From positions 1-64,000 of the forward strand of contig NZ_FRAF01000017.1 in NCBI RefSeq assembly GCF_900142255.1: DNA of 64,000 nt, given 5' to 3'. Shown piece after piece: positions 52,565 to 62,924 of the stretch. The notes beneath the pieces were generated by a model, which was given only the letters and a program-made list of their open reading frames with translations, ran no database searches and was not told where the DNA came from. The position numbers and the translations under genes were made by a program. The stretch comes from Alicyclobacillus tolerans. Lineage in GTDB: Bacteria; Bacillota; Bacilli; Alicyclobacillales; Alicyclobacillaceae. Numbering within the stretch: position 1 is the stretch's first letter; the number at the start of each line of letters is the position of its first letter.

Positions 52565-53422
52565 ATGCCAAGAGCAAAATGGAACGACCAGACACTCAAG
52601 CGATATATAAGGGAAGGAAGAGGTCAGGGAGAACTCGACCAGTATCGACCTTGGCTCACAACGCAGGATTACGCCTCCAATGGACGTTCCAGTCGTATCA
52701 AGGGCTGGAAGACTGGTCGCATCCATTATTTTCTTAGCGATATTGAGACGCGCTACTTCTATCTGCTCGAATTTGATGGTGACACGGCGATTTGGGACAT
52801 TCGAGAACATTACCCAACGGTGGACCTCGAAGTTACGCTTGGGGATTGCGACATTGAATTGAATAAATATCGGGATAAAGAAAGTGGCACACAATTTGTG
52901 TTTACTACCACCTTTCTTCTCACCCTGAAGGACACGGACGGGAAGAAGCGGTATATTGCTCGGAATGTAAAAGTTGCCGCCGAATTAGAGAAGCCGAAAG
53001 TCTTGGAGCGTTTTGAGTTGACAAGACGCTATTTTGCAGAAAAGCAGATCGACTGGGGCATTGTGACCGAACACGATATCAACGTCACCAGGGCGAAGAA
53101 TATCGAATGGGTGCATTCAGCAAAGAACCTGGATGACGATGGTGGGCTTTCGGTTAAGGATGTTCCAAGACTAAAAGGCATTTTGCTTGGGTGGTTGGAC
53201 GGGACTCGGAAATCGGTGAGGGATGTAACCAATGCTCTCGACAGTCAATTTAACCTCGAACCAGGGTCAGGCTTGTTGTTACTGCGTCATTTGATTGCGA
53301 ATAAACAGGTGTTGGTTGATATGAATACCCGCATCGACTTGGGGAAGCCAGCGAAGGAAGTGATTCGAGGGATCGCAGTCATTCAGAGCGACGGAGGTGT
53401 TCGGAATGCAGTTGACGGTTAA
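52565..53422 (+). CDS. tnsA: TnsA-like transposase subunit, catalytic Asp replaced
   Basis: 285 aa, ATG 52565 after CGGAGG. It aligns with Tn7 TnsA from the start: IKGWKTGRIHYFLSDIETRY with Glu61 (Ec E63), then DIREHYP, and later LERFELTRRYFAEKQIDWGI and NIEWVHSAK. At the second metal ligand, Tn7 has S-T-D-F (D114) but this protein has TTTF (Thr116, codon ACC at 52910). The Q-V-K of Tn7 is N-V-K (Lys136 kept). TnsA normally cuts the 5' ends. Without the Asp this activity may be lost, leaving TnsB-driven cointegrate-forming transposition. Confidence 0.9.
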   Translation: MPRAKWNDQTLKRYIREGRGQGELDQYRPWLTTQDYASNGRSSRIKGWKTGRIHYFLSDIETRYFYLLEFDGDTAIWDIREHYPTVDLEVTLGDCDIELNKYRDKESGTQFVFTTTFLLTLKDTDGKKRYIARNVKVAAELEKPKVLERFELTRRYFAEKQIDWGIVTEHDINVTRAKNIEWVHSAKNLDDDGGLSVKDVPRLKGILLGWLDGTRKSVRDVTNALDSQFNLEPGSGLLLLRHLIANKQVLVDMNTRIDLGKPAKEVIRGIAVIQSDGGVRNAVDG

Positions 53423-55577
53423 TATGCTAATTCAGTTTGTGAGCAAAGATGGCACACCCGATCTTATTGAGCGGGCGTTATGGATTGATGAACACCATAA
53501 GCAAGTTGTGACCATTGAGATTCAGGGGCGCACCAGCCTTCCGAAGTTCAGAGACGCAGGTGGCATCTTGACGTTGCTGTCTTTAGGACAAGCCTGCGTT
53601 CTGTCGGATGATCCGATGAAGCGAGTGATCAGCGAAGATGCCCTCACAGAAAACGAGCGTGTTATGAGGGACAAAGCGTGGGAGATTGTTCAGGTGATCG
53701 CTGGAGCGGAGAATCTGCCGAACTTGTTTTATCCGAGGCATCGGGCAGAGGCGATAAAGAAGGCGAGTGAGGTATTTGGGGTTAGTGACAAGACCATCCT
53801 CAAGTACCTACGCCGATTCTGGCAACGCGGACAACACAAAAATGCGCTTCTTCCTGATTACAAGTCGGGGGCATTAAATCGACGCTCTAATTCAATAGGA
53901 AAGAAAAGGGGTCGTCCCAGGAAGTTTGCAGATATCGTCGGGCACGGGGTCAACGTGGACGAGGAGACCAAACGGGTATTTCGAGTAGCCCTGAACCGCT
54001 TTTACTACGGGCAAGGACTGTCGCTTGTGCGCTCATACGAGTTGATGAGGCGTGAGTATTATTCCGTCGAAGGGCGGGGTGATGAGGGAACAGAGAAAAA
54101 GGAGCTGAAGTCGTCTGCGAAGACTCCGACTCTGGGGCAATTTAAGTATTACTTTTACAAAGAACGGGACTGGAAACGAGAAGTATCCGCTCGGCAAGGT
54201 AAAAAGAACTACCTTCAGAGTCATCGACCCCTTGTGGGGGATGGGACATCTCAGGCTTTCGGACCTGGTAGCATTTTTCAGATCGATGCCACGATTGCTG
54301 ACGTGTATCTCGTTTCACGGTACAACCGTAACTGGGTCATCGGCAGACCCGTCGTTTATGGCATCGTCGATACGTTTTCACGCATGGTCTGCGGATTATA
54401 TGTCGGACTGGAAGGACCCAGTTGGATAGGGGCTATGATGGCACTCGCCAATACCGTACAAAACAAGGTCGAATTCTGTAAGGAGTACGGCATCGAGATC
54501 GCCGAAGAAGATTTTCCAGTCCATCACTTGCCTGAAGCATTGTTAGCCGATCAAGGCGAGATTTCCAGTAGACTGGCAGAACCAATGATCAAGAATCTAA
54601 ACATAAAGGTAATGACCACGCCTTCCTATAGACCAGAGTTGAAATCAATTGTCGAACGGTTCTTCAAGATCCTGAACGGATACGTAAAGCCGATATTACC
54701 TGGCGGAATTCAACCTGACTTTCGGGAACGCGGTTCCCATGACTACCGATTGGATGCAACGCTTGATCTCTATCAGTTCACCCAAATCATGATCCGCGCG
54801 GTTTTGCATCACAATAGCACTTGGATGAACTCGTATCAACGCGACCCGTTAATGATCGAAGACGGAGTTGAACCCATCCCGCTGAAACTATGGAACTGGG
54901 GGATAAAGAATCGGGCTGGAAAACTTCGCTCCATACCTGAAGATTTGATGCGGTTGCATCTGATGCCTACTTCTACAGCGAATATTACAGCGCGAGGAAT
55001 TCGATTCAAAGGCATGTTTTTCTCATCCGAAAAGGCTCTGCGGGAGCGGTGGTTTGAGAAAGCGCGAAATGATGGCAGGAGTGTAAAGGTCACTGTATCC
55101 TACGACCCTCGAAACCTGAATTACATTTATATACCACGAGATGATGGTAAGGGATTTGATAAGTGCTATCTGCTTGACCATCAAGCCCGATATAGGGATA
55201 AAACCATGGAGGAGATTGAACATCTGTTCGAACAAGAGAAGTTCGACCAAAAGGCGAACCAGGATAAGGTCTTACAGCGCAAAGTGGATCTTTTATCTGA
55301 AATCGATGACATTATACGGGACGCTAAACGGATGACAAAACTGGAGAAAGCCACGGGCGAGAGTAAGCGTAAAAGGGTGAAAGACATCCGCATCAATCGC
55401 CATCTTGAGAAAGCCCTGAATCGCCAAAACGATGCATTTGAATTGGAGAAGCGGCAACCCGTGGAAACGAACGAAGGGCAAGTGATTCAACTGAACCCAA
55501 CTACCGATGATGAACTCAATCCAGAACTGAGTTTACTTAGGAAGAAGCAGAGGGAGAGATTCGGAGATGACGAATAA
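53406..55577 (+). CDS. tnsB: TnsB-like DDE transposase
   Basis: 723 aa from ATG 53406 (CGGAGGTG upstream), overlapping tnsA by 17 bp. An N-terminal HTH region (AIKKASEVFGVSDKTILKYL) precedes the RNase H fold. The DDE residues are in FQIDATIADVYLVSR, EALLADQGEISSRL and LKSIVERFFKILNGYV. A C-terminal beta-barrel and basic helices follow. It binds the transposon ends and joins 3' ends to the target. All three acidic residues are present. Confidence 0.95.
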   Translation: MQLTVNMLIQFVSKDGTPDLIERALWIDEHHKQVVTIEIQGRTSLPKFRDAGGILTLLSLGQACVLSDDPMKRVISEDALTENERVMRDKAWEIVQVIAGAENLPNLFYPRHRAEAIKKASEVFGVSDKTILKYLRRFWQRGQHKNALLPDYKSGALNRRSNSIGKKRGRPRKFADIVGHGVNVDEETKRVFRVALNRFYYGQGLSLVRSYELMRREYYSVEGRGDEGTEKKELKSSAKTPTLGQFKYYFYKERDWKREVSARQGKKNYLQSHRPLVGDGTSQAFGPGSIFQIDATIADVYLVSRYNRNWVIGRPVVYGIVDTFSRMVCGLYVGLEGPSWIGAMMALANTVQNKVEFCKEYGIEIAEEDFPVHHLPEALLADQGEISSRLAEPMIKNLNIKVMTTPSYRPELKSIVERFFKILNGYVKPILPGGIQPDFRERGSHDYRLDATLDLYQFTQIMIRAVLHHNSTWMNSYQRDPLMIEDGVEPIPLKLWNWGIKNRAGKLRSIPEDLMRLHLMPTSTANITARGIRFKGMFFSSEKALRERWFEKARNDGRSVKVTVSYDPRNLNYIYIPRDDGKGFDKCYLLDHQARYRDKTMEEIEHLFEQEKFDQKANQDKVLQRKVDLLSEIDDIIRDAKRMTKLEKATGESKRKRVKDIRINRHLEKALNRQNDAFELEKRQPVETNEGQVIQLNPTTDDELNPELSLLRKKQRERFGDDE

Positions 55578-57225
55578 GGTTCTCATTCCGAATGGTTGTG
55601 AAGCTGTCGTTGCGGAATACAGAGATCAGGATGTTGTGGATTACAGGTTCAATCCGTTTATCGAGGCACTTCCACCGATTCTGTCCCAGGAGGAAGTAAT
55701 CGATCACTTAGCCGTATACCCGCCATTTGATCCGACTGAACGGCAGTTAGACACGCATATACGGTTTCATTTGGTTCAACGCCTTTTTCAATATTTCCAA
55801 CCGCTATCCGTACACCTCGACTTGGAAAGCCGTATTTCACGCCTCATACGGCAGGGGTATTTGTATCGTAATGCGATTCAACCTGGCTTCCTGGAGCAAA
55901 TAGACGGGGGACAAGAGTGGATGCGAAACCGCACTGTAGAGTTGAGTAGGAACCAGGCGTTTCGTTCAACCCAGTCAGCACTGACGATTATCGGACCGAG
56001 CGGATTGGGGAAGAGCACAGCAATCAACAGAATCCTGTCGCTCTATCCCCAGGTAATTGTTCACTCCGAATACAAAGGTACCCCATTCAGTGCGTATCAA
56101 ATAACTTGGCTGAAACTCGATTGCCCCCATGACGGCTCGATCAAGGGTTTAACCATAGACTTCTTTCGCAATGTTGATTTGTTGTTGGGAACGCGGTATT
56201 ACCGCCAATACGGATCTGCACGCTACCCAATCAGTGCACTTCAACCTGCCATGTCTCAGATTTCCCGTACATACGGATTGGGTTTGCTTGTCATAGACGA
56301 GATACAGCATTTGAGCACAGCCAAAAGCCAGGGTGCTGAGAAAATGCTCAATTACTTCGTGACACTGGTCAATACCATTGGAATCCCAGTCGTTCTAATC
56401 GGAACCAATAATGCGGCGGGGGTACTCCAGTCACAATTTCGGCAGGCAAGGCGCGGTAGTGGACAAGGAGACATGATTTGGGAGCGTTTGAACCAGGATG
56501 CCAGTTGGGATTTGTTGATTGAAGGACTTTGGGACTATCAATGGGTCCAAAAACCCGTGCCTTTAACACCTGAATTGAGTGCCGAATTGTATGATCTCAG
56601 CCAGGGTATCGTGGATATTGCGGTCAAGATTTTTGTCATGGCTCAGATTCGTGCCATGTCTTCTGGAAAAGAGACGTTGAGTGCGTCCTTGTTTCGGCAG
56701 GTGGCTAACGAACAACTGCGTTTGGTTCAGCCCATGCTTTCTTCGTTACGCTCTGGAGATATACGCGAACTCGCCAAATACGAGGACATTCAACCCATCG
56801 ACATCGGTTCCTTCATCGAGAGGGAGTCGTCGTCCATTCGGGTGAGTGAGAAGATCAAGGAGCTACAGGTTGTGATGAAGAAACAGGTTGAACGCCAGGC
56901 AATGAATGTAGAGGAAGAGTCCATCATCAAGTTGGTAGAACTTGAGATTCCTCCTGCGACAGCCAAACGACTGGTCAAGAAGGTGATGGAGGGAAAGGGA
57001 ACCGTAACTGTGCCGTCCGTTGTTAAAACTGCCTTGGCTCTTCACGCCCAAAGTGCGTCGGATAAAACTGATGGGCGATCCGATCTGAAGGGGCAGGCTG
57101 TCCAGGGCGATATCCGCGTCTTTGTTGCAGAGGGCAAGAAAAGCGGTAAGAGTGCGTATGAAGTTCTGAAAGAGCACGGGATCATCAAGCCCACGTCGGA
57201 CGACCCTCTGTTTGTAGTGGGGTGA
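55567..57225 (+). CDS. tnsC: TnsC-like AAA+ transposition regulator
   Basis: 552 aa, ATG overlapping the tnsB stop by 11 bp. Walker A TIIGPSGLGKSTAINRIL (~140), Walker B YGLGLLVIDEIQHLSTAKSQ (~239) and sensor 1 PVVLIGTNNA. The C-terminal region is helical. TnsC polymerises on target DNA and couples the target selector (TnsD) to TnsAB. Confidence 0.95.
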   Translation: MTNKVLIPNGCEAVVAEYRDQDVVDYRFNPFIEALPPILSQEEVIDHLAVYPPFDPTERQLDTHIRFHLVQRLFQYFQPLSVHLDLESRISRLIRQGYLYRNAIQPGFLEQIDGGQEWMRNRTVELSRNQAFRSTQSALTIIGPSGLGKSTAINRILSLYPQVIVHSEYKGTPFSAYQITWLKLDCPHDGSIKGLTIDFFRNVDLLLGTRYYRQYGSARYPISALQPAMSQISRTYGLGLLVIDEIQHLSTAKSQGAEKMLNYFVTLVNTIGIPVVLIGTNNAAGVLQSQFRQARRGSGQGDMIWERLNQDASWDLLIEGLWDYQWVQKPVPLTPELSAELYDLSQGIVDIAVKIFVMAQIRAMSSGKETLSASLFRQVANEQLRLVQPMLSSLRSGDIRELAKYEDIQPIDIGSFIERESSSIRVSEKIKELQVVMKKQVERQAMNVEEESIIKLVELEIPPATAKRLVKKVMEGKGTVTVPSVVKTALALHAQSASDKTDGRSDLKGQAVQGDIRVFVAEGKKSGKSAYEVLKEHGIIKPTSDDPLFVVG

Positions 57226-57229
57226 GGGA

Positions 57230-59152
57230 ATGGTCGCTTTCTTTCCAACACCGTTCCACGATGAGATTTTCTATAGCGTGCTGGCTCGTTTTCACACCGC
57301 AAGCGGAAACATCAGTCCCAAAGCCACTGTGATGGATTTGTACGGAACCACGACGGTAACTGCCGTCATCGATCTGCCTGCTCATTTCGACGCATTGATT
57401 GGGCATCTTCCTCTACGTCATTCTTACACAGCCGATGCTTTGATCAAGGCATACACCTTATATCCGTTTTACAGTGCCTTCCTACCTCCCAAACGGGCAA
57501 ACCTGGTTATTGAGTCCATGAGGGGCGACCTTGGACACTCCGTTCACAATCGACTTGGCATTATGGCAAGCTCCATCAGTATGGATAAGACGCTGAAATA
57601 CTGCCGTAAGTGTTTCGATGATGATAAAACCCGTTGGGGCGAGGCGTACTGGCATCGAATGCATCAAATACCAGGAGTTTTTATATGCCCGACTCACAAG
57701 ACTCCGCTGTGCCGAAGCCGTTCGTTGCCCATGAATCGCCACGAGTTCGTCTCTGCCGCACACGAAAAATATCACCAAGATGTGCAGGAGAACAACGGGA
57801 ATAGTGAGGGAGTATTCACCCATGATGCCCCATCAGCATGGGACGATGCCGTTTCAAAGATAACCGTATTGTTACAGGATGAAGAATTATCCACAAAATA
57901 TCGGATGCTTGTGGACAATGTGGATAAGTTGCTCAACTCCAGCCACCCGAATCGTCCAATGGAGTGGTTTGCGAATCATTATGTGGAACGCCTAAAGGAG
58001 ATTGGACTTGCCAACGTCCATGGTCATGTTCGGCAAGTGGAGTTCCGAAGAGTGTTTGTAAACTATTACGGGGAACCGTTTCTGGAGGTCATGCAATCCT
58101 CTGTTTCGGAGCGAGATGACAACTGGCTGAACGCCATAGTTAGAAAACATCGTAAAACATTTCACCCAATTCGGCACTTGCTCCTCATGCAGTTTCTCGG
58201 AATAAGTCTGGACGACCTCTTTATGAAAGAGCCAGTAAATCAACCCTTCGGATCATCTCCGTGGCTTTGTTTAAATCCAGCCGCCGATCACTACCTACAA
58301 CCCGTTGTTGAAGATATGTCCATTCGTTACGACAGCAAGGTGAAGAGTCCGATTGGAACCTTTGCGTGTTCCTGCGGGTTTGTCTACGCGCGAAAGGGAC
58401 CAGACACTCACGCGGATGACAAGTACAGGATCGGCAGGATAAAGGCTTTGGGCGCGGTGTGGGAGCACAAACTCAGCGAACTCTTACAGGACAATTTGAG
58501 TTTGCGTGAGATCGCCCGAAGACTCCAGGTCGATGTCAACACTGTAAGGAAGTATGCTGATCTTGCCCAGAAAACCCGTCAGGCAATATCTCCGAATGTC
58601 CCCGATGACCTTCGGGAACGTCAGCGACAAGCTTGGCTTGAATTGGTGAACCAGAACGAGAAGAAGTCACGAACGGAACTCAGACAAATGAACAAAGCCC
58701 TGTACACATGGCTGTATCGGAACGATAAGAGTTGGTTGATGGAACATTCGCCGAAACAGACACGGGTAATCACGGCGAATTCGCGGGTTAACTGGGGTCA
58801 GCGGGATGAGGAGATTCTTGCTTTGGTACAGACTGAGGTGACGAGGATTCTCACATCGGACGGTAAGCCAGAGCGGATTTCAATCAGCAGAATTGGGAAG
58901 CGAATAGGTTGCCTGTCCTTGCTGGAGAAGCATTTAGGCAAGATGCCCCAGACGAGATTATATTTGGAGTCAGTGAAGGAAAGCGTTGAGGATTTTCAGA
59001 TGCGGCGAATAAAGTGGGCAATCCAGGAGATTGAGAGTGAGGGTCTGGACTTACAGTGGTGGAGGATTGTCAGGAAAGCGGGAATTCGTGGGGAGGTGGC
59101 GGAAAATTTAAGGGTGTATTTTGATTCCGAAATGAACGGCAGATTCGAGTAG
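57230..59152 (+). CDS. tnsD: TnsD/TniQ-family target selector
   Basis: 640 aa, ATG after GTGAGGGA. The N-terminal TniQ domain has FFPTPFHDEIFYSVLARFHT, YCRKCFDDDKTRWGEAYWHR then IPGVFICPTHKTPL (CxxC...CxxH zinc knuckle). A second Cys pair is in FACSCGFVYARKG, followed by an HTH (LSLREIARRLQVDVNTVRKY). It recognises the attachment site, which I cannot identify here. It converges on the HesB-like gene with a shared terminator between. Confidence 0.9.
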   Translation: MVAFFPTPFHDEIFYSVLARFHTASGNISPKATVMDLYGTTTVTAVIDLPAHFDALIGHLPLRHSYTADALIKAYTLYPFYSAFLPPKRANLVIESMRGDLGHSVHNRLGIMASSISMDKTLKYCRKCFDDDKTRWGEAYWHRMHQIPGVFICPTHKTPLCRSRSLPMNRHEFVSAAHEKYHQDVQENNGNSEGVFTHDAPSAWDDAVSKITVLLQDEELSTKYRMLVDNVDKLLNSSHPNRPMEWFANHYVERLKEIGLANVHGHVRQVEFRRVFVNYYGEPFLEVMQSSVSERDDNWLNAIVRKHRKTFHPIRHLLLMQFLGISLDDLFMKEPVNQPFGSSPWLCLNPAADHYLQPVVEDMSIRYDSKVKSPIGTFACSCGFVYARKGPDTHADDKYRIGRIKALGAVWEHKLSELLQDNLSLREIARRLQVDVNTVRKYADLAQKTRQAISPNVPDDLRERQRQAWLELVNQNEKKSRTELRQMNKALYTWLYRNDKSWLMEHSPKQTRVITANSRVNWGQRDEEILALVQTEVTRILTSDGKPERISISRIGKRIGCLSLLEKHLGKMPQTRLYLESVKESVEDFQMRRIKWAIQEIESEGLDLQWWRIVRKAGIRGEVAENLRVYFDSEMNGRFE

Positions 59153-59193
59153 GAGCGGTAAATTCAGACGGGGCTTTTTCTGTTGTGAGATAT

Positions 59194-59228
59194 GTGCCTC
59201 GCCTACAATCAGACGAGGCGCATTTTGT
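59194..59228. terminator. terminator between convergent tnsD and arsenic operon
   Basis: GTGCCTCG (59194-59201) and CGAGGCGC (59214-59221) form an 8-bp stem followed by ATTTTGTT. It could act in both directions. Confidence 0.7.
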
Positions 59229-59244
59229 TAGTGAGGTATGATTC

Positions 59245-59523
59245 TTAGCAATTACGTTGTCCAGCCAACACAAGTCCTGATCCTGCTTCCGTACTTTGAA
59301 AATCTAACGTAACTGCTTGTGTGTGCGGAACCACTCGATTTTCAATAGCGACTCGAATTCCGTTGACGACTTGTACGATATCGTCATCCTCTGGATCAGC
59401 AAGGGATAAGCCTAATTTCGGACCGCAACAACCTGCACCAGCGAAGACAACGCGAATACCCTCTGAGTTATGTTCCTTCAACAAGTTTTCGATGTATGCC
59501 TTGCCCGCATCCGTGATTAACAT
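59245..59523 (-). CDS. HesB/IscA-like iron-sulfur protein
   Basis: 92 aa. ITDAGKAYIENLLKEHNSEG then VVFAGAGCCGPKLGLSLADP has the HesB-like core with the CCGP motif; only one Cys pair plus the terminal Cys (QRNC) are present. It lacks the classic three-Cys IscA pattern and fits the CC-type HesB-like proteins often found at the end of arsenic or thioredoxin reductase operons. It overlaps the trxB stop. Confidence 0.7.
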   Translation of the reverse strand: MLITDAGKAYIENLLKEHNSEGIRVVFAGAGCCGPKLGLSLADPEDDDIVQVVNGIRVAIENRVVPHTQAVTLDFQSTEAGSGLVLAGQRNC

Positions 59524-60467
59524 TACACAACGCTCCGATCATGTAGAGAACTATTTTCTAAGTAATGCTCACACTCTAAAGCCGCCATACATCCTGAACC
59601 AGCGGCGGTAATGGCTTGCCGAAACTTGTGATCTTGTACGTCGCCGCAGGCAAAAACACCAGGAATATTGGTTTCGGTTGTCCCAGGTTTCACAACAATG
59701 TAGCCGAGGTCGTCAGTTTCAATCTGACCGTCCAAAAAGGAGGTATTGGGCTTGTGCCCAATCGCAACAAATATCCCATCCGTCTCAAGAATTTCTTCAA
59801 GACCCGTTTCGTTGTGGTGGACTTTCAGCCCCGTTACGCGACTGCACTGTGATATCACTTCGATAGGCGTGCAATCTAAGCTCCAAGTAATATTTGGATT
59901 GTTGCGTGCACGATCCTGCATGATTTTCGATGCCCGCAACTCGCTTCTTCGGTGAACGATTCGCACTTCAGAAGCGAACTTCGTTAAAAAGTTCGCTTCT
60001 TCCATTGCAGAATCTCCACCCCCGACCACAATGATCCGCTTACCCCTAAAGAAAAAACCATCGCAAGTGGCACAGGTACTCACGCCCCGTCCGATGTTTT
60101 CGGTCTCTCCTGGAATACCAAGCATTCTTGCAGAGGCACCTGTTGAGATGATCAGGGACTTGGTTTGCAACTCACCCGTCCCATCGACTTGAAGTCTAAA
60201 TACATCGCCCGAAAGGTCTACTTTTTGCACCCAACCGCGAACAAACTCAGCTCCGAACTTTTCGGCTTGCTTACGCATGTTTTCCATGAGTTCAGGACCC
60301 ATAATCCCATCTGGAAAACCAGGGAAGTTCTCGACCTCAGTAGTAAGTGTTAGCTGACCACCTGGCTCATTGCCTTCAATGACCAGCGGACTAAGGTTTG
60401 CCCGCGCAAGATATATGGCGGCGGTCAGTCCCGCAGGTCCCGTTCCAACGACAACGACTTGTCGCAT
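59523..60467 (-). CDS. trxB: thioredoxin reductase
   Basis: 314 aa. FAD motif VVVGTGPAGLTAAIYLARA (~4), redox pair in CATCDGFFFRGK (C-x-x-C, ~133), NADPH motif VVVGGGDSAMEEANFL (~150) and the C-terminal FAD motif GVFACGDVQDHKFRQA (~280). It reduces thioredoxin with NADPH. In this operon it can supply electrons to the thioredoxin-linked arsenate reductases. Length is normal. Confidence 0.95.
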   Translation of the reverse strand: MRQVVVVGTGPAGLTAAIYLARANLSPLVIEGNEPGGQLTLTTEVENFPGFPDGIMGPELMENMRKQAEKFGAEFVRGWVQKVDLSGDVFRLQVDGTGELQTKSLIISTGASARMLGIPGETENIGRGVSTCATCDGFFFRGKRIIVVGGGDSAMEEANFLTKFASEVRIVHRRSELRASKIMQDRARNNPNITWSLDCTPIEVISQCSRVTGLKVHHNETGLEEILETDGIFVAIGHKPNTSFLDGQIETDDLGYIVVKPGTTETNIPGVFACGDVQDHKFRQAITAAGSGCMAALECEHYLENSSLHDRSVV

Positions 60468-60482
60468 GTTTATCCGCTCCCG

Positions 60483-60959
60483 TTACTTGCTTTTTGAGGG
60501 AATGTCAATTTGAATAAAGCTCGGTTGTGCGGGTGGTGCACAGCAAAGAGAAAGATTATGGCGGGCATCATCTGCACTTTCAAACTCGCTGTCTTCTTTC
60601 GTGTAGAAAATCTCCCATGCGTTCCCGTCTGGATCGTATACCCAAACTTTGTCTTGCACTGCATAACAGCAGGTGGTGTTCATTTCATCGATCAAGACCA
60701 AATTGTTCTGACGAAGACGTTCGCCCATCGCCAAAACTTCCTCGGTATTGTTGACCTGAAAACCTAAGTGATTGAGCACGCCATTCTTCTCAAAGGGACG
60801 GACATTCAAAGAAAAGTGAAGGGCTGGCTCATCAAGTTCAAACTTGGCGTAGTTTTCCTTCACCTTGGTTGGTTCCGCGCCAAAGAAGGCACGGTAAAAC
60901 TTCAAGGATGCTTCCAAATCGGTGCAATTGACGGCAACGTGCATACGTTTAATCGTCAT
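60483..60959 (-). CDS. arsI: ArsI/CadI-like VOC metalloenzyme
   Basis: 158 aa. [53 protein letters not shown] and [20 protein letters not shown]. The CC pair before 'YA..DK.WV.DPDG..WE' is the arsenic-binding site of ArsI, the C-As lyase that demethylates organoarsenicals; CadI relatives share the layout. It overlaps arsC by 4 bp. Confidence 0.9.
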   Translation of the reverse strand: MTIKRMHVAVNCTDLEASLKFYRAFFGAEPTKVKENYAKFELDEPALHFSLNVRPFEKNGVLNHLGFQVNNTEEVLAMGERLRQNNLVLIDEMNTTCCYAVQDKVWVYDPDGNAWEIFYTKEDSEFESADDARHNLSLCCAPPAQPSFIQIDIPSKSK

Positions 60960-61384
60960 TGATTGATTTCCTCCTCTAAGAACTTCGCAATACGTTCCTT
61001 AATGGCATCGCGTACTTCATGAAACTTCGCGGTAATTTCCGCTTCTGATCCCGCCGCTTTGGCAGGGTCTTCGAATCCCCAGTGCAAGCGAGTGACGTGG
61101 GGTGGTGTGATGGGACATTTGTCATTTGCATCGCCGCAAAGAGTAATTACATAATCGGCTTTGTTTAGAATTTCAGGGTCAATCAAATCCGATGTGTGAT
61201 GGGAGATGTCCACACCAGCATCCTTCATCGCAGAAACGGCTCGTGGATTGAGACCGTGGGATTCAATTCCTGCACTATAAACATCAATCCTGTCCTCGCC
61301 GAGATGTCTCGCCCAACCTTCTGCCATTTGGCTACGGCAGGAGTTGCCTGTGCATAAGAAGTAAATCAGTGGTTTTTTTGACAT
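60956..61384 (-). CDS. arsC: arsenate reductase, thioredoxin-linked
   Basis: 142 aa with the low-molecular-weight phosphatase fold. P-loop [20 protein letters not shown] (Cys, six residues later Arg) and the redox pair in [14 protein letters not shown] (two Cys seven apart). These three cysteines define the Staphylococcus pI258-type enzyme that reduces arsenate to arsenite using thioredoxin. It is the middle of the arsenic operon. Confidence 0.95.
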   Translation of the reverse strand: MSKKPLIYFLCTGNSCRSQMAEGWARHLGEDRIDVYSAGIESHGLNPRAVSAMKDAGVDISHHTSDLIDPEILNKADYVITLCGDANDKCPITPPHVTRLHWGFEDPAKAAGSEAEITAKFHEVRDAIKERIAKFLEEEINQ

Positions 61385-61400
61385 TGCAATATCCTCCTTG

Positions 61401-61850
61401 TTAATTCATCAATTGGATTTCAAGTGCACCGATTTCGTCCAGGAGCATTTTTACTTTCTCATGAATCTCGTCACGTACACGGCGGAAGGCTTCAATGTCA
61501 ACGTCTTGATCGTTAGCTCCCATGATTGGGTCTTCAATGTCCCAATGCTCGCGACGTATGCCAAATGGGATGATAGGACACTTTTCTTTCACTTGTTGGC
61601 ATAACTTGACGATGACATCCGAAGCGACGAAAGTCTTCATGTCCACTGTCTTTGCCACGTTTTTTGAGATGTCGATTCCGATTTCCTCCATCACTTCAAT
61701 GGTTAAAGGATGGATATCCTTTGCATCTTCAACACCAGCACTTTCAACGATGACACTATTACCACCGTAAAAGCGGGTAAAGGCTTCCGCTATTTGACTA
61801 CGGCAACGGTTGTGAATGCAGAGATAGTAAATCCTGACGGGCTTTTTCAT
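61401..61850 (-). CDS. second ArsC-type low-molecular-weight phosphatase
   Basis: 149 aa with the same fold: P-loop [20 protein letters not shown], and [15 protein letters not shown] as the redox pair. It is only moderately similar to the neighbouring ArsC. It may be a divergent arsenate reductase or act on another oxyanion. It overlaps acr3 by 4 bp and precedes arsC by 16 bp. Confidence 0.85.
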   Translation of the reverse strand: MKKPVRIYYLCIHNRCRSQIAEAFTRFYGGNSVIVESAGVEDAKDIHPLTIEVMEEIGIDISKNVAKTVDMKTFVASDVIVKLCQQVKEKCPIIPFGIRREHWDIEDPIMGANDQDVDIEAFRRVRDEIHEKVKMLLDEIGALEIQLMN

Positions 61851-62908
61851 CGAACTTCGCCTCCACGCAGGGGAGCATTTTGGAAATACTTTTTCTGAAA
61901 TTTAAGGGCGACGTTCACCAGTGCAATCATCACGGGCACTTCCACTAAAGGACCAATGACGGCGGCGAACGCGGCTCCAGAGTTGATACCAAACACACCA
62001 ACGGCAACTGCGATTGCAAGTTCAAAGTTGTTACTCGCCGCAGTAAAGGACAGCGTACACGTCACGGAGTAATCTGCGCCCGCTCGTTTACCCATGAAAA
62101 AGGACACCAGAAACATGACGACAAAGTAGATGAGAAGCGGGATGGCAATTCGAACGACATCCAATGGCAAACGAACAATCAAATTGCCTTTGAGCGAGAA
62201 CATAACAATGATGGTGAATAACAGTGCAATCAGCGTAATCGGGCTGATTTTCGGCACGAAGTTCTTCTCGTACCATGAACGCCCCTTTGCTTTGACGAAA
62301 ATGAAACGGGTAATCGCACCTGCTAAGAACGGAATTCCTAAATAGATAAAGACACTCTTTGCCACTTCAGCTATGGTGATGTGGATGACCATGCTGTGAA
62401 AACCGAACCATTGTGGAACGATGGTTACGAAAAAGTAGGCGTAGACAGAATAAAAAAGGACTTGGAAAATCGAGTTGAACGCTACGAGACCTGCCGCGTA
62501 TTCGGCATTTCCTTTGGAGAGGTCGTTCCATACAATAACCATGGCGATACAACGAGCAAGCCCAATCATGATTAGCCCAACCATGTACTCTGGATAACCA
62601 CGAAGAAAAATGAGTGCCAAGACAAACATGAGAACGGGTCCGATAATCCAATTCTGAAGAAGGGAAAGCCCTAAGATTTTACCGTTTCGAAATACCTGAC
62701 CTATTTCTTCATACCGTACTTTCGCAAGTGGTGGATACATCATAAGGATTAAGCCAATCGCAATCGGAATAGATGTGGTTCCCACTTGTAATTGATTCAG
62801 TCCGTTGACGAAATGAGGGGCTACGTAGCCCAATCCAATCCCGATCACCATCGCCGCAAAAATCCAGATGGTCAGATATCGGTCGAGAAAAGATAATCGC
62901 TTGACCAT
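61847..62908 (-). CDS. acr3: Acr3-type arsenite efflux transporter
   Basis: 353 aa from ATG 62908 (AAGGAGCGTG upstream). About ten membrane helices. Acr3 signatures include [68 protein letters not shown] (with the conserved Cys in 'ARC') and [19 protein letters not shown]. It exports arsenite with the proton gradient. The longer reading to 63016 overlaps arsR and is unlikely. Confidence 0.95.
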   Translation of the reverse strand: MVKRLSFLDRYLTIWIFAAMVIGIGLGYVAPHFVNGLNQLQVGTTSIPIAIGLILMMYPPLAKVRYEEIGQVFRNGKILGLSLLQNWIIGPVLMFVLALIFLRGYPEYMVGLIMIGLARCIAMVIVWNDLSKGNAEYAAGLVAFNSIFQVLFYSVYAYFFVTIVPQWFGFHSMVIHITIAEVAKSVFIYLGIPFLAGAITRFIFVKAKGRSWYEKNFVPKISPITLIALLFTIIVMFSLKGNLIVRLPLDVVRIAIPLLIYFVVMFLVSFFMGKRAGADYSVTCTLSFTAASNNFELAIAVAVGVFGINSGAAFAAVIGPLVEVPVMIALVNVALKFQKKYFQNAPLRGGEVR

Positions 62909-62924
62909 TTGTGTCCCACGCTCC

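Larger units (their letters stand above)
52565..59152 (+). mobile_element. Tn7-like transposition module tnsABCD
   Basis: Four genes in Tn7 order, overlapping or nearly so. I could not locate either transposon end. By analogy with Tn7, the right end should lie left of tnsA and the cargo (here the arsenic operon) to the right. No tnsE, cas gene or CRISPR array is seen, so targeting would rest on TnsD. Confidence 0.85.
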
